NCBI GenBank assembly: GCA_022566735.1
Contig: JADFIG010000007.1
Coordinates: 78,711-142,710, forward strand
Length of the DNA: 64,000 nucleotides
Source: Pseudomonadota bacterium
GTDB taxonomy: Bacteria; Pseudomonadota; Gammaproteobacteria; Burkholderiales; Burkholderiaceae_C
Reading direction: 5' to 3'
Each line of letters starts with the position of its first letter. Positions within the stretch are counted from its first letter, which is position 1. Positions 37,268 through 47,418 of this stretch are shown here, piece by piece. A program made the translations under genes and the position numbers. Under the pieces are notes generated by a model that saw nothing but the letters and a program-made list of their open reading frames with translations, made no database searches and was not told the DNA's origin.

Positions 37268-38455
37268 TTACCCCGAGCCGGCGACAAAATGAGTCAATTG
37301 TGTGACCAGGTCGGGCTGGGCCAGCAGGCGGGCGCGGGCCGCGCGGCTGGCGCAGGCCCAGGCGCCGTCTTCATCCCGCCAGTCGGGCAACGAGGGGGCG
37401 TCGCCTGCGGGGCCGGCGCCCGCGGGCGCTCCCGGTGCCTGGCCCGGGCCCAGGCGGTTGAAGTGCCGCCACGCCGCCTCGACCTGGGCGCGCAGCGCGG
37501 CGGGCCAGTCGGCCATCCAGCGGTCCATGAAGGCGCCGAGCTTGTCGGCATGCACGCCGTCGTCTTGCGGGTAGATGTGCCAGAGGTGCGGGCGGCCCGC
37601 CCACAGCGCGCGCACGGCGGAATCCTCCCCGCGCACGATGTTGAGGTGGCAGCTCCACAGCAGCGGGTCGAACTCGGCCTGGGGCAGGGCGGGCAGGAGG
37701 TGGAGCTGGAAGTGCGGAGCGCCCCGGTGGCGGCCCTGTGCCACCCAGGCCTGGGCCAACTGCGTGGCGTGGCCGGGCGTCAGCAGCACGCGGGTGACGC
37801 TGACGGCCTGGACGGCATCCTGGACGGCATCGTGGGCGAGGGCCTCGGCCTGCAAGGCGTCCAGCCACTCGGCCAGGGGCGCGCCGCCATAGCAGAACAC
37901 CGACACCAGCCTGTCAGACGCGGCCGCGGGCACGCCCAGCCCGTGCAGCCAGGGCAGGCGCCGCCGGGCCAGGAAGTCGGCCTGGCGGGCCATGAGCCCC
38001 GGTTCGCGCAGCAGGCCGCCGGTGGCCGGTGTGAAGCCCGGGTAGAAAAAGCGCTTGTGCAGGCCGGCGCCGGGGCCGCTGAAGACGGGCGAGCTCAGGC
38101 CGTGGCTGCGCTCGACGTAATCTTCCGCGCTCAGGTACTCCAGGTTGACCCAGGCGGGAGGGCAGGGGCGCCGCATGCGGGCCAGGAAGGCCGCGGGGAT
38201 CTCGCAGCCGAAGGCCTCGATGACGACATCGCCGGGGGTGAGGGGCACTGCGCTCAGCTCCGCCTCGTGCCAGGGGTGCACCTCGACGCCTGGCGCGCCC
38301 GTTGCGGCTTCGGGCGCCATCCAGGCCAGCGCCGAGGCGTCGTCCACCCACAGCCGCGCCGTGTGCCCGCGCGCGCCCAGGTCGGCACACAGCCGCCAGC
38401 ACACGCCGATGTCGCCGAAGTTGTCGATGACCCGACAGAACACGTCCCAAAGCAT
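37268..38455 (-). CDS. earP: EF-P arginine-32 rhamnosyltransferase
   Basis: A 395-residue GT-B glycosyltransferase that transfers rhamnose from dTDP-rhamnose to Arg32 of EF-P. The N-terminus carries [16 protein letters not shown] with the catalytic-site aspartates (Asp11, Asp15), and the C-terminal half has the nucleotide-sugar motif [14 protein letters not shown]. The C-terminus has a Gly/Ala/Pro-rich insertion near residue 350. It is divergent from uvrC across 60 bases and followed by efp. Confidence 0.93.
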   Translation of the reverse strand: MLWDVFCRVIDNFGDIGVCWRLCADLGARGHTARLWVDDASALAWMAPEAATGAPGVEVHPWHEAELSAVPLTPGDVVIEAFGCEIPAAFLARMRRPCPPAWVNLEYLSAEDYVERSHGLSSPVFSGPGAGLHKRFFYPGFTPATGGLLREPGLMARQADFLARRRLPWLHGLGVPAAASDRLVSVFCYGGAPLAEWLDALQAEALAHDAVQDAVQAVSVTRVLLTPGHATQLAQAWVAQGRHRGAPHFQLHLLPALPQAEFDPLLWSCHLNIVRGEDSAVRALWAGRPHLWHIYPQDDGVHADKLGAFMDRWMADWPAALRAQVEAAWRHFNRLGPGQAPGAPAGAGPAGDAPSLPDWRDEDGAWACASRAARARLLAQPDLVTQLTHFVAGSG

Positions 38456-38515
38456 GGCGCGGATTATGGCAAGCCCCGCCGGCGTGGCGCGTGCGTGTGT
38501 CGGACAATCCGGGGC

Positions 38516-40678
38516 ATGAGCGATACCCCCGACGAGGGCGTGGCCGCCGCCCCGTCCCCCACTGTCCCCACTTCCCCTGCGCCCTCCGCATCTCCCGAAG
38601 CGCGCGAGCAGATCTGGCAGCGCCTGCTGGCCGAGGTCAGCCGCCTGCCTGCGCTGCCCGGCGTCTACCGCTATTTCGATGCGCAAGGCGCCGTGCTCTA
38701 CGTCGGCAAGGCCCGCGACCTCAAGCGCCGCGTCTCCAGCTATTTCCACAAGAACCACGGCGGCACCCGCATCGGGCACATGGTCTCGCGCATCGTGCGC
38801 ATGGAAACCACCGTCGTGCGCAGCGAGGCCGAGGCCCTGCTGCTGGAAAACAACCTCATCAAGACGCTCAATCCGCGCTTCAACATCCTCTTTCGCGACG
38901 ACAAGAGCTACCCCTACCTGAAGCTCTCGTCGCAGGACTTCCCGCGGATGTCCTACTACCGCGGCGCGGTGGACCGCAAGCACCGCTACTACGGGCCCTA
39001 CCCGAATGCCTGGGCCGTGAAGGAAACCATCCAGCTCATGCAGAAGGTCTTCCAGCTGCGCACCTGCGAGGACGCCGTCTACAACCACCGCACGCGCCCC
39101 TGCCTGCTCTACCAGATCAAGCGCTGCAGCGGCCCCTGCGTGGGCATGGTCAGCCGCGACGATTACCGCGCCGCCGTGGGCCAGGCCGAGCGCTTCCTGC
39201 TGGGCGAGCCGGAGGGCGTGCTGGCCGACCTGCAGACCCGCATGATGGACCACGCCGAGCGCCTGGAGTACGAGCAGGCCGCCGAGATCCGCAACCAGAT
39301 CAGCGCCTTGTCCAGCGTGCTGCACCGCCAGTCGGTGGACACGGTGATGGACAAGGACGTGGACGTGCTGGCCGTCAAGGTCCATGGCGGGCGTGCCTGC
39401 GTCAACCTCGCCATGGTGCGCGGGGGCCGGCACCTGGGCGACCGCGCGCACTTCCCCGTGCACGTGCAGGACCACGTGGCGCTGGCATCGCGCGAGTTGC
39501 CTGCGGACGACGCGGCCGGCGTGGCCGCTGCAGTCGGGGCTGACGCCACGGCGGAGGTCTCCGCCGAAGACTGGACGCAATCCACCGAGGTCGCCGTGCT
39601 GGAGGCTTTCCTGGCGCAGCACTACATCGGCGGGGCGGTGCCCGGGCTGCTCATCCTCAGCCACCCGGTCGACCCGGCGCTCATCGAGGCCCTGAGCGAG
39701 CAGGCCGGCCGCAAGGTCACGGTGGTGCTGCAGCCGCGCGAGGAGCGCCGCGTCTGGCTGGAGATGGCGGTCAAGGGTGCCGAGCTGTCCCTGGCCCGCC
39801 TGCTCAGCGAGGAGGGCTCCCAGCAGGCCCGCACCCGCGCCCTGGTCGAAGCCCTGGACCTCGACCTGAACCTGGAGCTCGACCTCGATGCCCGCGAGGC
39901 CGGCCTGGAACCGGGCCAGGATGCCGATGCGGGCATCGCGCCGAACGAGGCCCCCGTGGCCGCACCTTCCCGCCACGACCCGCTGGCCGGGCTGCGCATC
40001 GAGTGCTTCGACATCAGCCACACCGCGGGCGAGGCCACCCAGGCCTCCTGCGTCGTCTACGAGGGCCACAAGATGCAGCCCGCCCAGTACCGCCGCTACA
40101 ACGTCACCGGCATCACCGGCGGTGACGACTACGCGGCCATGAAGCAGACGCTGGAGCGCCGCTACCGCGACGTCGCGCCAGGGGCTGCTCGCGGCGAGGG
40201 TGGCGTTGGCGGCAAGGCCAGCAAGGCCGCCCGCGTGCCCGACATCGTCCTCATCGACGGCGGCAAGGGCCAGGTCGCCATGGCCCGGGAAGTCTTCACG
40301 CAACTGGGCCTGCCGCTGTCCATCATCGTCGGCGTGGAGAAGGGCGAGGGGCGTAAAGTCGGGCTGGAGGAACTGGTGTTCGCCGACGGGCGCCCCAAGT
40401 TGCAGCTCGCGCCCAGTTCGGCCGCGCTGATGCTGGTGGCGCAGATCCGCGACGAGGCCCACCGCTTTGCCATCACGGGCATGCGGGCCAAGCGCGCCAG
40501 CGTGCGCACCACCAGCAGCCTGGAAGACATCCCCGGCGTCGGACCCAAGCGCCGCGCCCGCCTGCTGCAGCGTTTTGGCGGGGTGCGCGGGGTGAGCGAC
40601 GCCAGCGTCGACGACCTGGCCAGCGTCGACGGCATCTCGCGCGAGCTGGCCGAGGAGATCTACCGTGCCTTGCGATGA
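38516..40678 (+). CDS. uvrC: Excinuclease ABC subunit C
   Basis: A 720-residue nuclease that makes both incisions in nucleotide excision repair. In order: GIY-YIG domain ([20 protein letters not shown], about residues 43-62), a Cys-rich region ([15 protein letters not shown]), a UVR motif near [12 protein letters not shown], the RNase H-like endonuclease domain ([22 protein letters not shown]) and the C-terminal helix-hairpin-helix pair. An N-terminal Pro/Ala tail and an Asp/Leu-rich insert near residue 450 make it longer than E. coli UvrC (610). The next gene overlaps its end by 14 bases. Confidence 0.95.
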   Translation: MSDTPDEGVAAAPSPTVPTSPAPSASPEAREQIWQRLLAEVSRLPALPGVYRYFDAQGAVLYVGKARDLKRRVSSYFHKNHGGTRIGHMVSRIVRMETTVVRSEAEALLLENNLIKTLNPRFNILFRDDKSYPYLKLSSQDFPRMSYYRGAVDRKHRYYGPYPNAWAVKETIQLMQKVFQLRTCEDAVYNHRTRPCLLYQIKRCSGPCVGMVSRDDYRAAVGQAERFLLGEPEGVLADLQTRMMDHAERLEYEQAAEIRNQISALSSVLHRQSVDTVMDKDVDVLAVKVHGGRACVNLAMVRGGRHLGDRAHFPVHVQDHVALASRELPADDAAGVAAAVGADATAEVSAEDWTQSTEVAVLEAFLAQHYIGGAVPGLLILSHPVDPALIEALSEQAGRKVTVVLQPREERRVWLEMAVKGAELSLARLLSEEGSQQARTRALVEALDLDLNLELDLDAREAGLEPGQDADAGIAPNEAPVAAPSRHDPLAGLRIECFDISHTAGEATQASCVVYEGHKMQPAQYRRYNVTGITGGDDYAAMKQTLERRYRDVAPGAARGEGGVGGKASKAARVPDIVLIDGGKGQVAMAREVFTQLGLPLSIIVGVEKGEGRKVGLEELVFADGRPKLQLAPSSAALMLVAQIRDEAHRFAITGMRAKRASVRTTSSLEDIPGVGPKRRARLLQRFGGVRGVSDASVDDLASVDGISRELAEEIYRALR

Positions 40679-41216
40679 CACCCGGCGCACGCCCTGGCGC
40701 CTCACCCGCCATCACCTGGCTCTCGGGGCGATCCTGAGCCTGGTGGCCTGCCAGACCCCGCCGCCCAGCCCGCCCGCCACCGCCCCGGCGGACGGCCGCA
40801 GCGAGGCCCCGCGCAGCACGCCCGCCCCGGCGGCACGTGGCGCCCAGGCCGGCGGCAAAGAGGTCCACCTCCCGGCACCGCTGTCGCCGCGCAGCTGGGC
40901 CGAAGCCCGCCAGCAGGCCGCGCGCCGCCTGGTGGCTGCCAACCCCGAGGCCACCTACATGGACAAGCCGCCCGCGTTGCTGCTGGCCATCCCCGTGATG
41001 ACGGTGGAGCTCAACGGCGACGGCTCCGTGCGCCAGATCAGCGTCATGCGCTACCCCAGCCAGGCGCGCGACACCGTCAAGCTCGCCATGGCCGCCATCC
41101 ACCGCGCGGCCCCGTATGGCGATGTGTCGCGCCTGCCCAAACCCTGGCGCTTCAACGAGACCTTCCTGTTCAAGGACGACCGCAAATTCAAGCCCATGAC
41201 GCTGGACCAGCCCTGA
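40665..41216 (+). CDS. Predicted lipoprotein of unknown function
   Basis: A 183-residue protein with a lipobox LVAC (Cys at about residue 29), a Pro/Ala-rich linker, and a C-terminal domain of about 110 residues with [17 protein letters not shown], which resembles the TonB C-terminal/energy-transducer-like fold seen in small periplasmic proteins. GTG 40665 is the start, preceded by GAGGAG inside uvrC, and overlaps uvrC by 14 bases. No partner indicates its role. Confidence 0.7.
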   Translation: MPCDDTRRTPWRLTRHHLALGAILSLVACQTPPPSPPATAPADGRSEAPRSTPAPAARGAQAGGKEVHLPAPLSPRSWAEARQQAARRLVAANPEATYMDKPPALLLAIPVMTVELNGDGSVRQISVMRYPSQARDTVKLAMAAIHRAAPYGDVSRLPKPWRFNETFLFKDDRKFKPMTLDQP

Positions 41217-41255
41217 GCGCGAAGCGGCTGCCGCATTGCGGGGCACAATGGCGAC

Positions 41256-41822
41256 ATGTTTCTGAATTTGCCCACCATGCTCACCTGGGCGCGGATCGTG
41301 TCGATTCCGCTGATCGTGGGCTTGTTTTACCTGCCTTGGCCCATCGTCCAGATCAACCTGGTGGCCAGCGTCCTGTTCATCGTGATGGCGATCACCGACT
41401 GGGCCGATGGCTGGCTGGCGCGCCGCCTCAACCAGACCTCGGCCTTCGGCGCCTTCCTCGACCCGGTGGCCGACAAGTTCCTGGTGTGCGCCTCCCTGCT
41501 CATCCTGCTGCAGCAGCACCGCGTCAACGCCCTGATCGCCCTGATCATCATCGGCCGGGAGATCGCCATCTCGGCCCTGCGCGAGTGGATGGCCCAGATC
41601 GGCGCCTCGCGCAGCGTCGCCGTGCACATGCTGGGCAAGCTGAAAACCGCTTCGCAGATGGCCGCCATCGTCCTGCTGCTCTACGACGGCGAGCTGTTCG
41701 GCCTGATCCACACCCGCGTGGCCGGCACCTGGCTGATCTATGTGGCCGCGGCCCTGACCATCTGGTCGATGGTCTATTACCTGCAGAAAGCCCTGCCGGC
41801 CATCCGCGCCAAGGTGCGCTGA
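41256..41822 (+). CDS. pgsA: CDP-diacylglycerol-glycerol-3-phosphate 3-phosphatidyltransferase
   Basis: A 188-residue integral membrane enzyme for the committed step to phosphatidylglycerol and cardiolipin. It shows the CDP-alcohol phosphotransferase motif DWADGWLAR followed by GAFLDPVADK, and four to five hydrophobic helices. The opening NLPTMLTWARI is typical of PgsA. It lies close behind uvrC and the lipoprotein gene; uvrC-pgsA proximity is also seen in E. coli. Confidence 0.94.
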   Translation: MFLNLPTMLTWARIVSIPLIVGLFYLPWPIVQINLVASVLFIVMAITDWADGWLARRLNQTSAFGAFLDPVADKFLVCASLLILLQQHRVNALIALIIIGREIAISALREWMAQIGASRSVAVHMLGKLKTASQMAAIVLLLYDGELFGLIHTRVAGTWLIYVAAALTIWSMVYYLQKALPAIRAKVR

Positions 41823-41953
41823 ACCGGGGGAAACCAAGGGCGTTGGATGGGCGCTGTCAAGCGAACAAGTCCGCGCTCCCGGCCGCTGCGCCACCCTGAC
41901 GCCGCCGCATAGAATCGTCCGGCACCGACACACATTTTCTCGCAGGGGGTTTT

Positions 41954-42226
41954 GTGAACAAGTCCGAGATGATCGAGCACATCGCCCAGCAGGCCGACCT
42001 CTCCAAGGCCGCTGCCGGCCGGGCGCTGGAGGCCTTCTTCGAGGGGGTGCAGACCTCCCTGCGCAAAGGGCATGCCGTCACCCTGGTGGGCTTCGGCACC
42101 TTCGCCGTCACCACCCGCCCGGCGCGCACCGGACGCAACCCCCGCACCGGCGAGGCCGTCCAGATCAAGAAGTCCAAGGTGGCCAAGTTCCGCGCCGGCA
42201 AGTCGCTGCGCGACAACCTGGGCTGA
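41954..42226 (+). CDS. hupB: HU-family histone-like DNA-binding protein
   Basis: A 90-residue HU/IHF-family protein. It begins MNKSEMIEHIAQQADLSKAA, has the conserved VTLVGFGTF core and the DNA-intercalating arm RTGRNPRTGEAVQI with its Pro. The start is GTG 41954 behind AGGGGG. A TAGAAT box at 41910-41915 is the likely -10. It precedes tRNA-Val and ppiD, recalling the hupB-ppiD order, which supports HU-beta rather than IHF. Confidence 0.9.
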   Translation: MNKSEMIEHIAQQADLSKAAAGRALEAFFEGVQTSLRKGHAVTLVGFGTFAVTTRPARTGRNPRTGEAVQIKKSKVAKFRAGKSLRDNLG

Positions 42227-42263
42227 TGTCACGATCGATGCAGTAAGATAGCCGCCGATCATC

Positions 42264-42339
42264 GGGTGCTTAGCTCAGTTGGTAGAGCGGCGCCCTTACA
42301 AGGCGTAGGTCGGGGGTTCGAGCCCCTCAGCACCCACCA
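42264..42339 (+). tRNA. tRNA-Val (anticodon TAC)
   Basis: 76 bases with encoded CCA. GGGTGCT pairs with AGCACCC and the anticodon loop CTTACAA contains TAC. It lies between the HU gene and ppiD. Confidence 0.96.
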
Positions 42340-42380
42340 AGCCCGATGGTGATCTGACGGTGAAGCCCGCACCCTGAACC

Positions 42381-42406
42381 AAGGCGAACTCCGGTTCGCC
42401 TTTGTC
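42381..42406 (+). terminator. Rho-independent terminator after tRNA-Val
   Basis: AAGGCGAAC pairs perfectly with GTTCGCCTT around TCCG, followed by TGTCC. The T-run is short, so termination may be incomplete before ppiD. Confidence 0.6.
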
Positions 42407-42480
42407 CTGTCTGGGCCTTTGCAGTCGGTGACCGCCGCCCGTCCTGGGTTCCTGACCGGCATCCATGCCCGCCTTCAGAC

Positions 42481-44406
42481 ATGTTTGATTTCGTCCGCAA
42501 GCACACTCGCCTCCTGCAGTTACTGCTGCTGATCCTGATCCTGCCGTCCTTCGTGGTCTTCGGCATCCAGGGCTATTCGAAGTTCTCCGGCGACGAAGGC
42601 ATCGTGGCCAAGGTCGGCAAGCAGGCCATCACCCAGGCCGAGTGGGACAACGCCCACCGCAGCCAGGTCGAGCGCATCCGCGCGCAGCAGCCCAACGTCG
42701 ATGCCCGCCTCTTCGACACCCCCGAGGCCCGCCGCCAGTCGCTCGACGCCCTGGTGCGCCAGTACGTGCTGGCCGAAGCCGCCGCCGACCAGAACCTGGC
42801 CGTCAGCGACAACCGCCTGCTGCGCCAGTTCACCACCGACCCGCGCTTTGCGGGACTGTTCAACCCGGACGGCTCCTTCAACAAGGGCCTGCTCGAAGCC
42901 CGCGGCATGACGCCCAACCAGTTCGTCGCCGCGGTGCGCCAGGAAATGGTGCTCGGCCAGGTGCTGGGCGCCGTGCAGGCCACCGGCCAGACCTCGTCGC
43001 TGTCCAACCGCCAGGCCGTGGACGCGCTGTTCCAGGTGCGCGAAGTGCAGTGGACCCAGTTCGAGCCCAAGCAGTACGCCGGCCAGCTCAACCCCACGCC
43101 CGAGCAACTGCAGGCCGCCTACAAGGACCCGGCCAACGCCGCCTGGCTGACCTCGGCCGAGAAGGCCGACGTGCAGTACCTCGTGCTCGACATCGACACC
43201 CTCAAGCAGCGTGTCAGCGTCAGCGAGGACGACCTGCGTCGCTCCTACAAGGAAAACGAAGCGCGCTTCAGCACCCCCGAAGAGCGCCGCGCCAGCCACA
43301 TCCTCGTCAAGGTCGATGCCAGCGCCTCGGCCGAGCAGAAGAAGGCCGCCCGCGCCAAGGCCGAAGGCCTGCTGGCCCAGCTCAGGCAGAACCCCGCCCA
43401 GTTCGCCGAACTGGCCCGCAAGAACTCCGATGACCCGGGCTCGGCCGTCAACGGGGGCGACCTCGACTTCTTCGGCCGCGGCGCCATGGTCAAGGCCTTC
43501 GACGAAACCGCCTTCAAGCTCAAGAAGGGCGAACTCAGCGGCCTGGTCGAGACCGAGTACGGCTTCCACATCATCCAGCTGACCGACATCCGCGGCGGCG
43601 GCACCCAGCCTTTCGAGGCGGTGCGCGCCCAGATCGAAGACGAAGCCCGCAAGCAACTGGCCCAGCGCCAGTTCGCCGAAGCGGCCGAGCGTTTCACCAA
43701 CGGCGTGTACGAGCAGTCCGACAGCCTCCAGCCGGTGGCCAACGAGCTCAAGCTGCCGCTGCAGAGCATGAACGGCGTGCTGCACGTGCCTGGCGACAAG
43801 GACCAGGGCCCGCTGGGCAACCGCCGCCTGCTCGATGCCTTGTTCGACGCCAACAACCGCGCCAAGGCCCGCAACACCGAAGCCATCGAGGTGGGCCCGA
43901 ACAAGCTGGTGTCGGCCCGCATCGTCAAGTACAGCCCGGCGGCCCTGCGCGCCTTCGACGAGGTCAAGGACGAACTGCGCACCCGCTGGGTGGCCACGGC
44001 TGCCGCCAAGGCCGCCCGCGCCGATGCCGAAAAGAAGCTGGCCGAATGGCAGGCCGCGCCCGACAAGGCCGAACTGCCTGCCGCGGTGAAGATGTCGCGC
44101 AAGACCATGTTCTCCCAGCCGCCGCTGGTGCTGGACGCGGCCCTGCGTGTCCCTGAAAAGCAGCTGCCTGGCTGGACCCTGGTGGAGCTGGGCAATGGCA
44201 GCGTGGCCGTGCTGAAGGTCATCAAGGTGCTGCCGGTGGACATCTCCGAGCAGGAGCTCAAGGAAACGCAGAACCAGTTCGGCAGCTACTGGGGCCGTGC
44301 CGAGGCCGAGGCCTACTACCAGGCGCTCAAGCGCAAGTACAAGGTCCAGTACCTCCACGAAGGCAAGAAGGTGATGGACGCACAAAAATCTGCGTCAGCA
44401 TCGTGA
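42481..44406 (+). CDS. ppiD: Periplasmic folding chaperone PpiD (SurA N-terminal and rotamase domains)
   Basis: A 641-residue inner-membrane-anchored chaperone. A single N-terminal helix (residues 13-30) anchors it; the periplasmic part has a SurA-like N-domain, one parvulin rotamase domain (ASHILVKVDASA to YGFHIIQLTDIR, about residues 272-370) and a C-terminal chaperone half. Family knowledge: it sits at the SecYEG exit and helps newly exported proteins. The stop codon overlaps the -35 region of the following tRNA-His promoter. Confidence 0.93.
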   Translation: MFDFVRKHTRLLQLLLLILILPSFVVFGIQGYSKFSGDEGIVAKVGKQAITQAEWDNAHRSQVERIRAQQPNVDARLFDTPEARRQSLDALVRQYVLAEAAADQNLAVSDNRLLRQFTTDPRFAGLFNPDGSFNKGLLEARGMTPNQFVAAVRQEMVLGQVLGAVQATGQTSSLSNRQAVDALFQVREVQWTQFEPKQYAGQLNPTPEQLQAAYKDPANAAWLTSAEKADVQYLVLDIDTLKQRVSVSEDDLRRSYKENEARFSTPEERRASHILVKVDASASAEQKKAARAKAEGLLAQLRQNPAQFAELARKNSDDPGSAVNGGDLDFFGRGAMVKAFDETAFKLKKGELSGLVETEYGFHIIQLTDIRGGGTQPFEAVRAQIEDEARKQLAQRQFAEAAERFTNGVYEQSDSLQPVANELKLPLQSMNGVLHVPGDKDQGPLGNRRLLDALFDANNRAKARNTEAIEVGPNKLVSARIVKYSPAALRAFDEVKDELRTRWVATAAAKAARADAEKKLAEWQAAPDKAELPAAVKMSRKTMFSQPPLVLDAALRVPEKQLPGWTLVELGNGSVAVLKVIKVLPVDISEQELKETQNQFGSYWGRAEAEAYYQALKRKYKVQYLHEGKKVMDAQKSASAS

Positions 44407-44429
44407 CAGCCTCTGAAATGACGCTATAA
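44402..44429 (+). promoter_or_regulatory. Promoter of tRNA-His
   Basis: GTGACA (44402-44407, overlapping the ppiD stop) and a consensus TATAAT (44424-44429) are separated by 16 bases, with the tRNA starting about 16 bases later. Confidence 0.65.
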
Positions 44430-44445
44430 TTTCAGTCTTTGCTGC

Positions 44446-44521
44446 GGTGGCTGTAGCTCAGTTGGTAGAGTCCCAGATTGTGATTCTGGTTGTCGTGGGT
44501 TCGAGTCCCATCAGCCACCCC
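44446..44521 (+). tRNA. tRNA-His (anticodon GTG)
   Basis: 76 bases with encoded CCA. GTGGCTG pairs with CAGCCAC and the anticodon loop TTGTGAT contains GTG. The base before the acceptor is G and can pair with the discriminator C, the extra pair expected for tRNA-His. Confidence 0.95.
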
Positions 44522-44530
44522 ACCGGATAA

Positions 44531-44567
44531 GAAATCCCCTGACAGGTTCGCCTCTCAGGGGATTTTT
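44531..44567 (+). terminator. Rho-independent terminator after tRNA-His
   Basis: AAATCCCCTGA pairs perfectly with TCAGGGGATTT and a T-rich stretch follows. Confidence 0.88.
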
Positions 44568-44698
44568 CTTTGTTGATCAAGAATTGATCCGGCTCAAGAA
44601 TCGGTGCGCCACCGGGCAAGGCCCTCGCGGCGGCGGCACACCTCTGGTCACAATGGGGGCTCACGATCCCGCGTGTTGCCCATGCCATCCCCGAGCCC

Positions 44699-46231
44699 AT
44701 GTTGCCCATGCCGCAGCCCCCCACTGTCCGACCGCATCTGACCCTGCCCGAGCGCCCCGCCGTGGGCGCGCGTCGCGGTGTGGCGTGTGGGCTGGTGCTC
44801 TGGGCGCTGCTGTCTGCAGGACTGTCCGGGTGCGCGCCGCACATGCGTGCGCAGGGCGATGCGTCTGTGGCGCTGCCTGCGGACTACGCGCAAGCCACCC
44901 AGGAGGGCGGCGGGGCTGGCAGCGCCTCGCAGGCCGGCGTGGTCGCACCCGCTGCGGCGGACTGGCGGCACCACTTCAGCGATCCGGTCTTGCTGGGTTT
45001 GCTGGAGCGTGCCGTGCGCCACAACCGCGATGTGCGCGTCGCCGCACTGCGGGTGGAGGAGGCCCGCGCGGCACTGGGCATCCAGCGGGCAGACCGGCTG
45101 CCGACCGTGGCCGCCAGCGTGGCCGCCACGCGCTCTGCCGTGCCGGCCGACCTCAACGTGAGCGGCCGCCGCGTGGTCGGCAGCCAGTACCAGGTCGGGC
45201 TGGGCTTCGCCAGCTGGGAGATCGATTTCTGGGGGCGCCTGGCCAGCCTCGACGAGGCCGCGCGGCAGACCTACCTGTCCAGCGAGGCCGCGCAGCGGGC
45301 GGTGCAGCTCAGCGTGGTCACGCAGGTGGCCAACGGCCACCTGGCCTGGCGCGACCTCGACGAGCGCCTGGCCCTGGCCCAGCGCACGCTGGCGTCCCGC
45401 GCCGAGTCCCTGCGCATCTTCCAGCGGCGTGAGGCGCTGGGCGCGACCTCCCGACTGGAGCTCACCCAGGTCGAGTTGCTGTGGCAGCAGGCCAAGACGC
45501 TGGTGGCGCAACTGCAGCAGGCGCGTGCGCAACAGGCCCATGCCTTGAGCCTGCTGGTGGGCGAGCCGGTGGTGCTGCAAACCTCGGCGTCGTCCCTGGA
45601 CGACCTGGTGCTGGCCGCCGAGCCCGCCGTGGGCCTGCCATCGCAATTGCTGGTGCGCCGGCCTGACATCGTGGCGGCCGAGCACGCCCTGCAGGCCGCG
45701 CGGGCCCAGGTGGACGCCGCGCGCGCGGCGTTCTTCCCGCGCATCGCGCTCACGGCGTCCGCAGGCACGGCCAGTGGCGCGCTGGAGGGGCTGTTCCAGT
45801 CCGGCAGCCAGGCGTGGACGCTCGCGCCGCAGCTGTCCCTGCCGATCTTCGACCGCGGTCGCCGCCAGGCCGCGCTGGACCTCAGCGAGGTGCGCCGCGA
45901 GCAGTCGGTGGCCGGCTATGAGCAGGCCATCCAGGCCGCCTTCCGCGACGTGGCCGATGCCCTGTCTGCGCGGCGCTGGCTGGCCGAGCAGGTCGCAGCC
46001 GTGCGGGCCACGCTGGCCTTGCAGGAGGAACGCGCCCGCCTGGCCAAGCTGCGCTACGACAGCGGCGCGGTGCGCTACCTGGAGGTGCTCGACGCCGAGC
46101 GGGACCGCCTGAGCGTGGCGCAGCAGCTGGTGCAGTTGCGCCGTGCGCAGCTGTCGGCGGACGTGGCCTTGTACGCCGCCCTGGGCGGTGGGGCAGAGGG
46201 TGATGGCTCAGGGGACGCCACGGCGCCCTGA
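44699..46231 (+). CDS. Outer-membrane efflux factor (OprM/NodT family lipoprotein)
   Basis: A 510-residue TolC-like channel. The lipobox LSGC (Cys about residue 45) marks an outer-membrane lipoprotein. Two repeats of the OEP domain follow, with the typical WEIDFWGRL and LPSQLLVRRPDIVAAEHAL motifs. The long stretch before the lipobox suggests the start may be later than 44699. It is the first of four genes that together form an ABC-type tripartite exporter. Confidence 0.9.
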   Translation: MLPMPQPPTVRPHLTLPERPAVGARRGVACGLVLWALLSAGLSGCAPHMRAQGDASVALPADYAQATQEGGGAGSASQAGVVAPAAADWRHHFSDPVLLGLLERAVRHNRDVRVAALRVEEARAALGIQRADRLPTVAASVAATRSAVPADLNVSGRRVVGSQYQVGLGFASWEIDFWGRLASLDEAARQTYLSSEAAQRAVQLSVVTQVANGHLAWRDLDERLALAQRTLASRAESLRIFQRREALGATSRLELTQVELLWQQAKTLVAQLQQARAQQAHALSLLVGEPVVLQTSASSLDDLVLAAEPAVGLPSQLLVRRPDIVAAEHALQAARAQVDAARAAFFPRIALTASAGTASGALEGLFQSGSQAWTLAPQLSLPIFDRGRRQAALDLSEVRREQSVAGYEQAIQAAFRDVADALSARRWLAEQVAAVRATLALQEERARLAKLRYDSGAVRYLEVLDAERDRLSVAQQLVQLRRAQLSADVALYAALGGGAEGDGSGDATAP

Positions 46232-46314
46232 CCCCACGACGACAGCACAAGACAGCACCAAACAACACCAGAACCGCGCATTGAGGCCCGGCGCAGCACA
46301 AGAGAGGACGCAGG

Positions 46315-47394
46315 ATGCAGATGGATTTCCGCAAGGCCAGGACAGGCGCGATGGCGCTGCTGCTCGTGGTGGCTGCCGGCGTCGCGGTCTGGGTGTGGCG
46401 GCCCTTCCAGCCGCGTGACGCCATGGCGGGCCTGGTCAGCGGCAATGGCCGCATCGAGGCCACCGACATCTCCGTGGCGACCAGGCTGGCCGGCCGCCTC
46501 GACGACATCTACGTGGCCGAGGGCGACTTCGTCAAAGCGGGGCAGAAGCTGGCGCGCATGCAGATCGACAGCCTGCAGGCCCAGCGCGACGAGGCCCTGG
46601 CCCGCCTGCAGCAAGCCCGCGAAGGCGTCAGCGGCGCACAGGCTCAGGTGGCCTTGCGCGAAAGCGACCGCCAGGCCGTGGTCGCCCAGGTGGCCCAGCG
46701 CGACAGCGAGCTGGACGCCGCCCGCCGTCGCCTGGAGCGTTCCGAGACGCTGGCCCGCGAAGGGGCTTCTTCCGGGCAGGAGCTCGACGACGACCGTGCC
46801 CGCGTGCGCAGTCTGCAGGCGGCCTTGAGGGCGGCCCAGGCCCAGGTGCGCGCGGCGCAGGCGGCCATCGACGCGGCCCGCACCCAGGTCACGGGCAATG
46901 CCTCCAGCGTGAAGGCCGCCGAAGCGACGCTGGCGCGCATCGACGTCGAGTTGGCCGACAGCGAGCTCAAGGCGCCGCGCGACGGCCGTGTGCAGTTCCG
47001 CGTGGCCCAGCCCGGCGAGGTGCTGGGCGGTGGGGGCAAGGTGCTCAGCCTGGTCGACCTGTCCGACGTCTACATGACCTTCTTCCTGCCCGAAGCGGTG
47101 GCCGGCCGCGTGGCCCTGGGCAGCGAGGTGCGCATCGTGCTGGACGCGGCGCCCGGCTTCGTCATCCCGGCCAGGGTGTCCTTCGTGGCCAGCACGGCGC
47201 AGTTCACGCCCAAGACGGTGGAGACGGCCAGCGAGCGCCAGAAGCTGATGTTCCGGGTCAAGGCCCGCATCGACCGCGAGCTGCTGCTCAAGCACATCGA
47301 GCAGGTCAAGACCGGGCTGCCCGGCGTGGCCTGGGTGAGGCTGGACGCCCAGGCGCCCTGGCCGGCGCAACTCCAGCTCAAGGTGCTGCAGTGA
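46315..47394 (+). CDS. HlyD-family membrane fusion protein (YhiI-like)
   Basis: A 359-residue periplasmic adaptor with one N-terminal transmembrane helix (about 12-28), lipoyl half-motifs flanking a long helical hairpin (about residues 75-195) and a C-terminal beta-barrel region (VSFVASTAQFTPKTVET). The latter motif is characteristic of the YhiI/YbhG adaptors that pair with ABC-2 exporters. AGAGGACGCAGG precedes the ATG. It links the outer-membrane factor upstream to the ABC proteins downstream. Confidence 0.9.
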   Translation: MQMDFRKARTGAMALLLVVAAGVAVWVWRPFQPRDAMAGLVSGNGRIEATDISVATRLAGRLDDIYVAEGDFVKAGQKLARMQIDSLQAQRDEALARLQQAREGVSGAQAQVALRESDRQAVVAQVAQRDSELDAARRRLERSETLAREGASSGQELDDDRARVRSLQAALRAAQAQVRAAQAAIDAARTQVTGNASSVKAAEATLARIDVELADSELKAPRDGRVQFRVAQPGEVLGGGGKVLSLVDLSDVYMTFFLPEAVAGRVALGSEVRIVLDAAPGFVIPARVSFVASTAQFTPKTVETASERQKLMFRVKARIDRELLLKHIEQVKTGLPGVAWVRLDAQAPWPAQLQLKVLQ

Positions 47395-47418
47395 GGGCGC
47401 AGCCGTGAAGGTGCCACG

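Noticed and set aside
36587..38515. Open frame continuous with uvrC but running upstream, antisense to efp and earP, for over 640 codons
   Set aside because: It is antisense to two well-supported genes; absence of stops is a by-product of high GC. UvrC homology begins only at 38516.
38456..40705. Minus-strand frame extending earP upstream across all of uvrC
   Set aside because: The translation is low-complexity Ala/Gly/His/Asp-rich shadow sequence without domain motifs; EarP homology starts at 38455.
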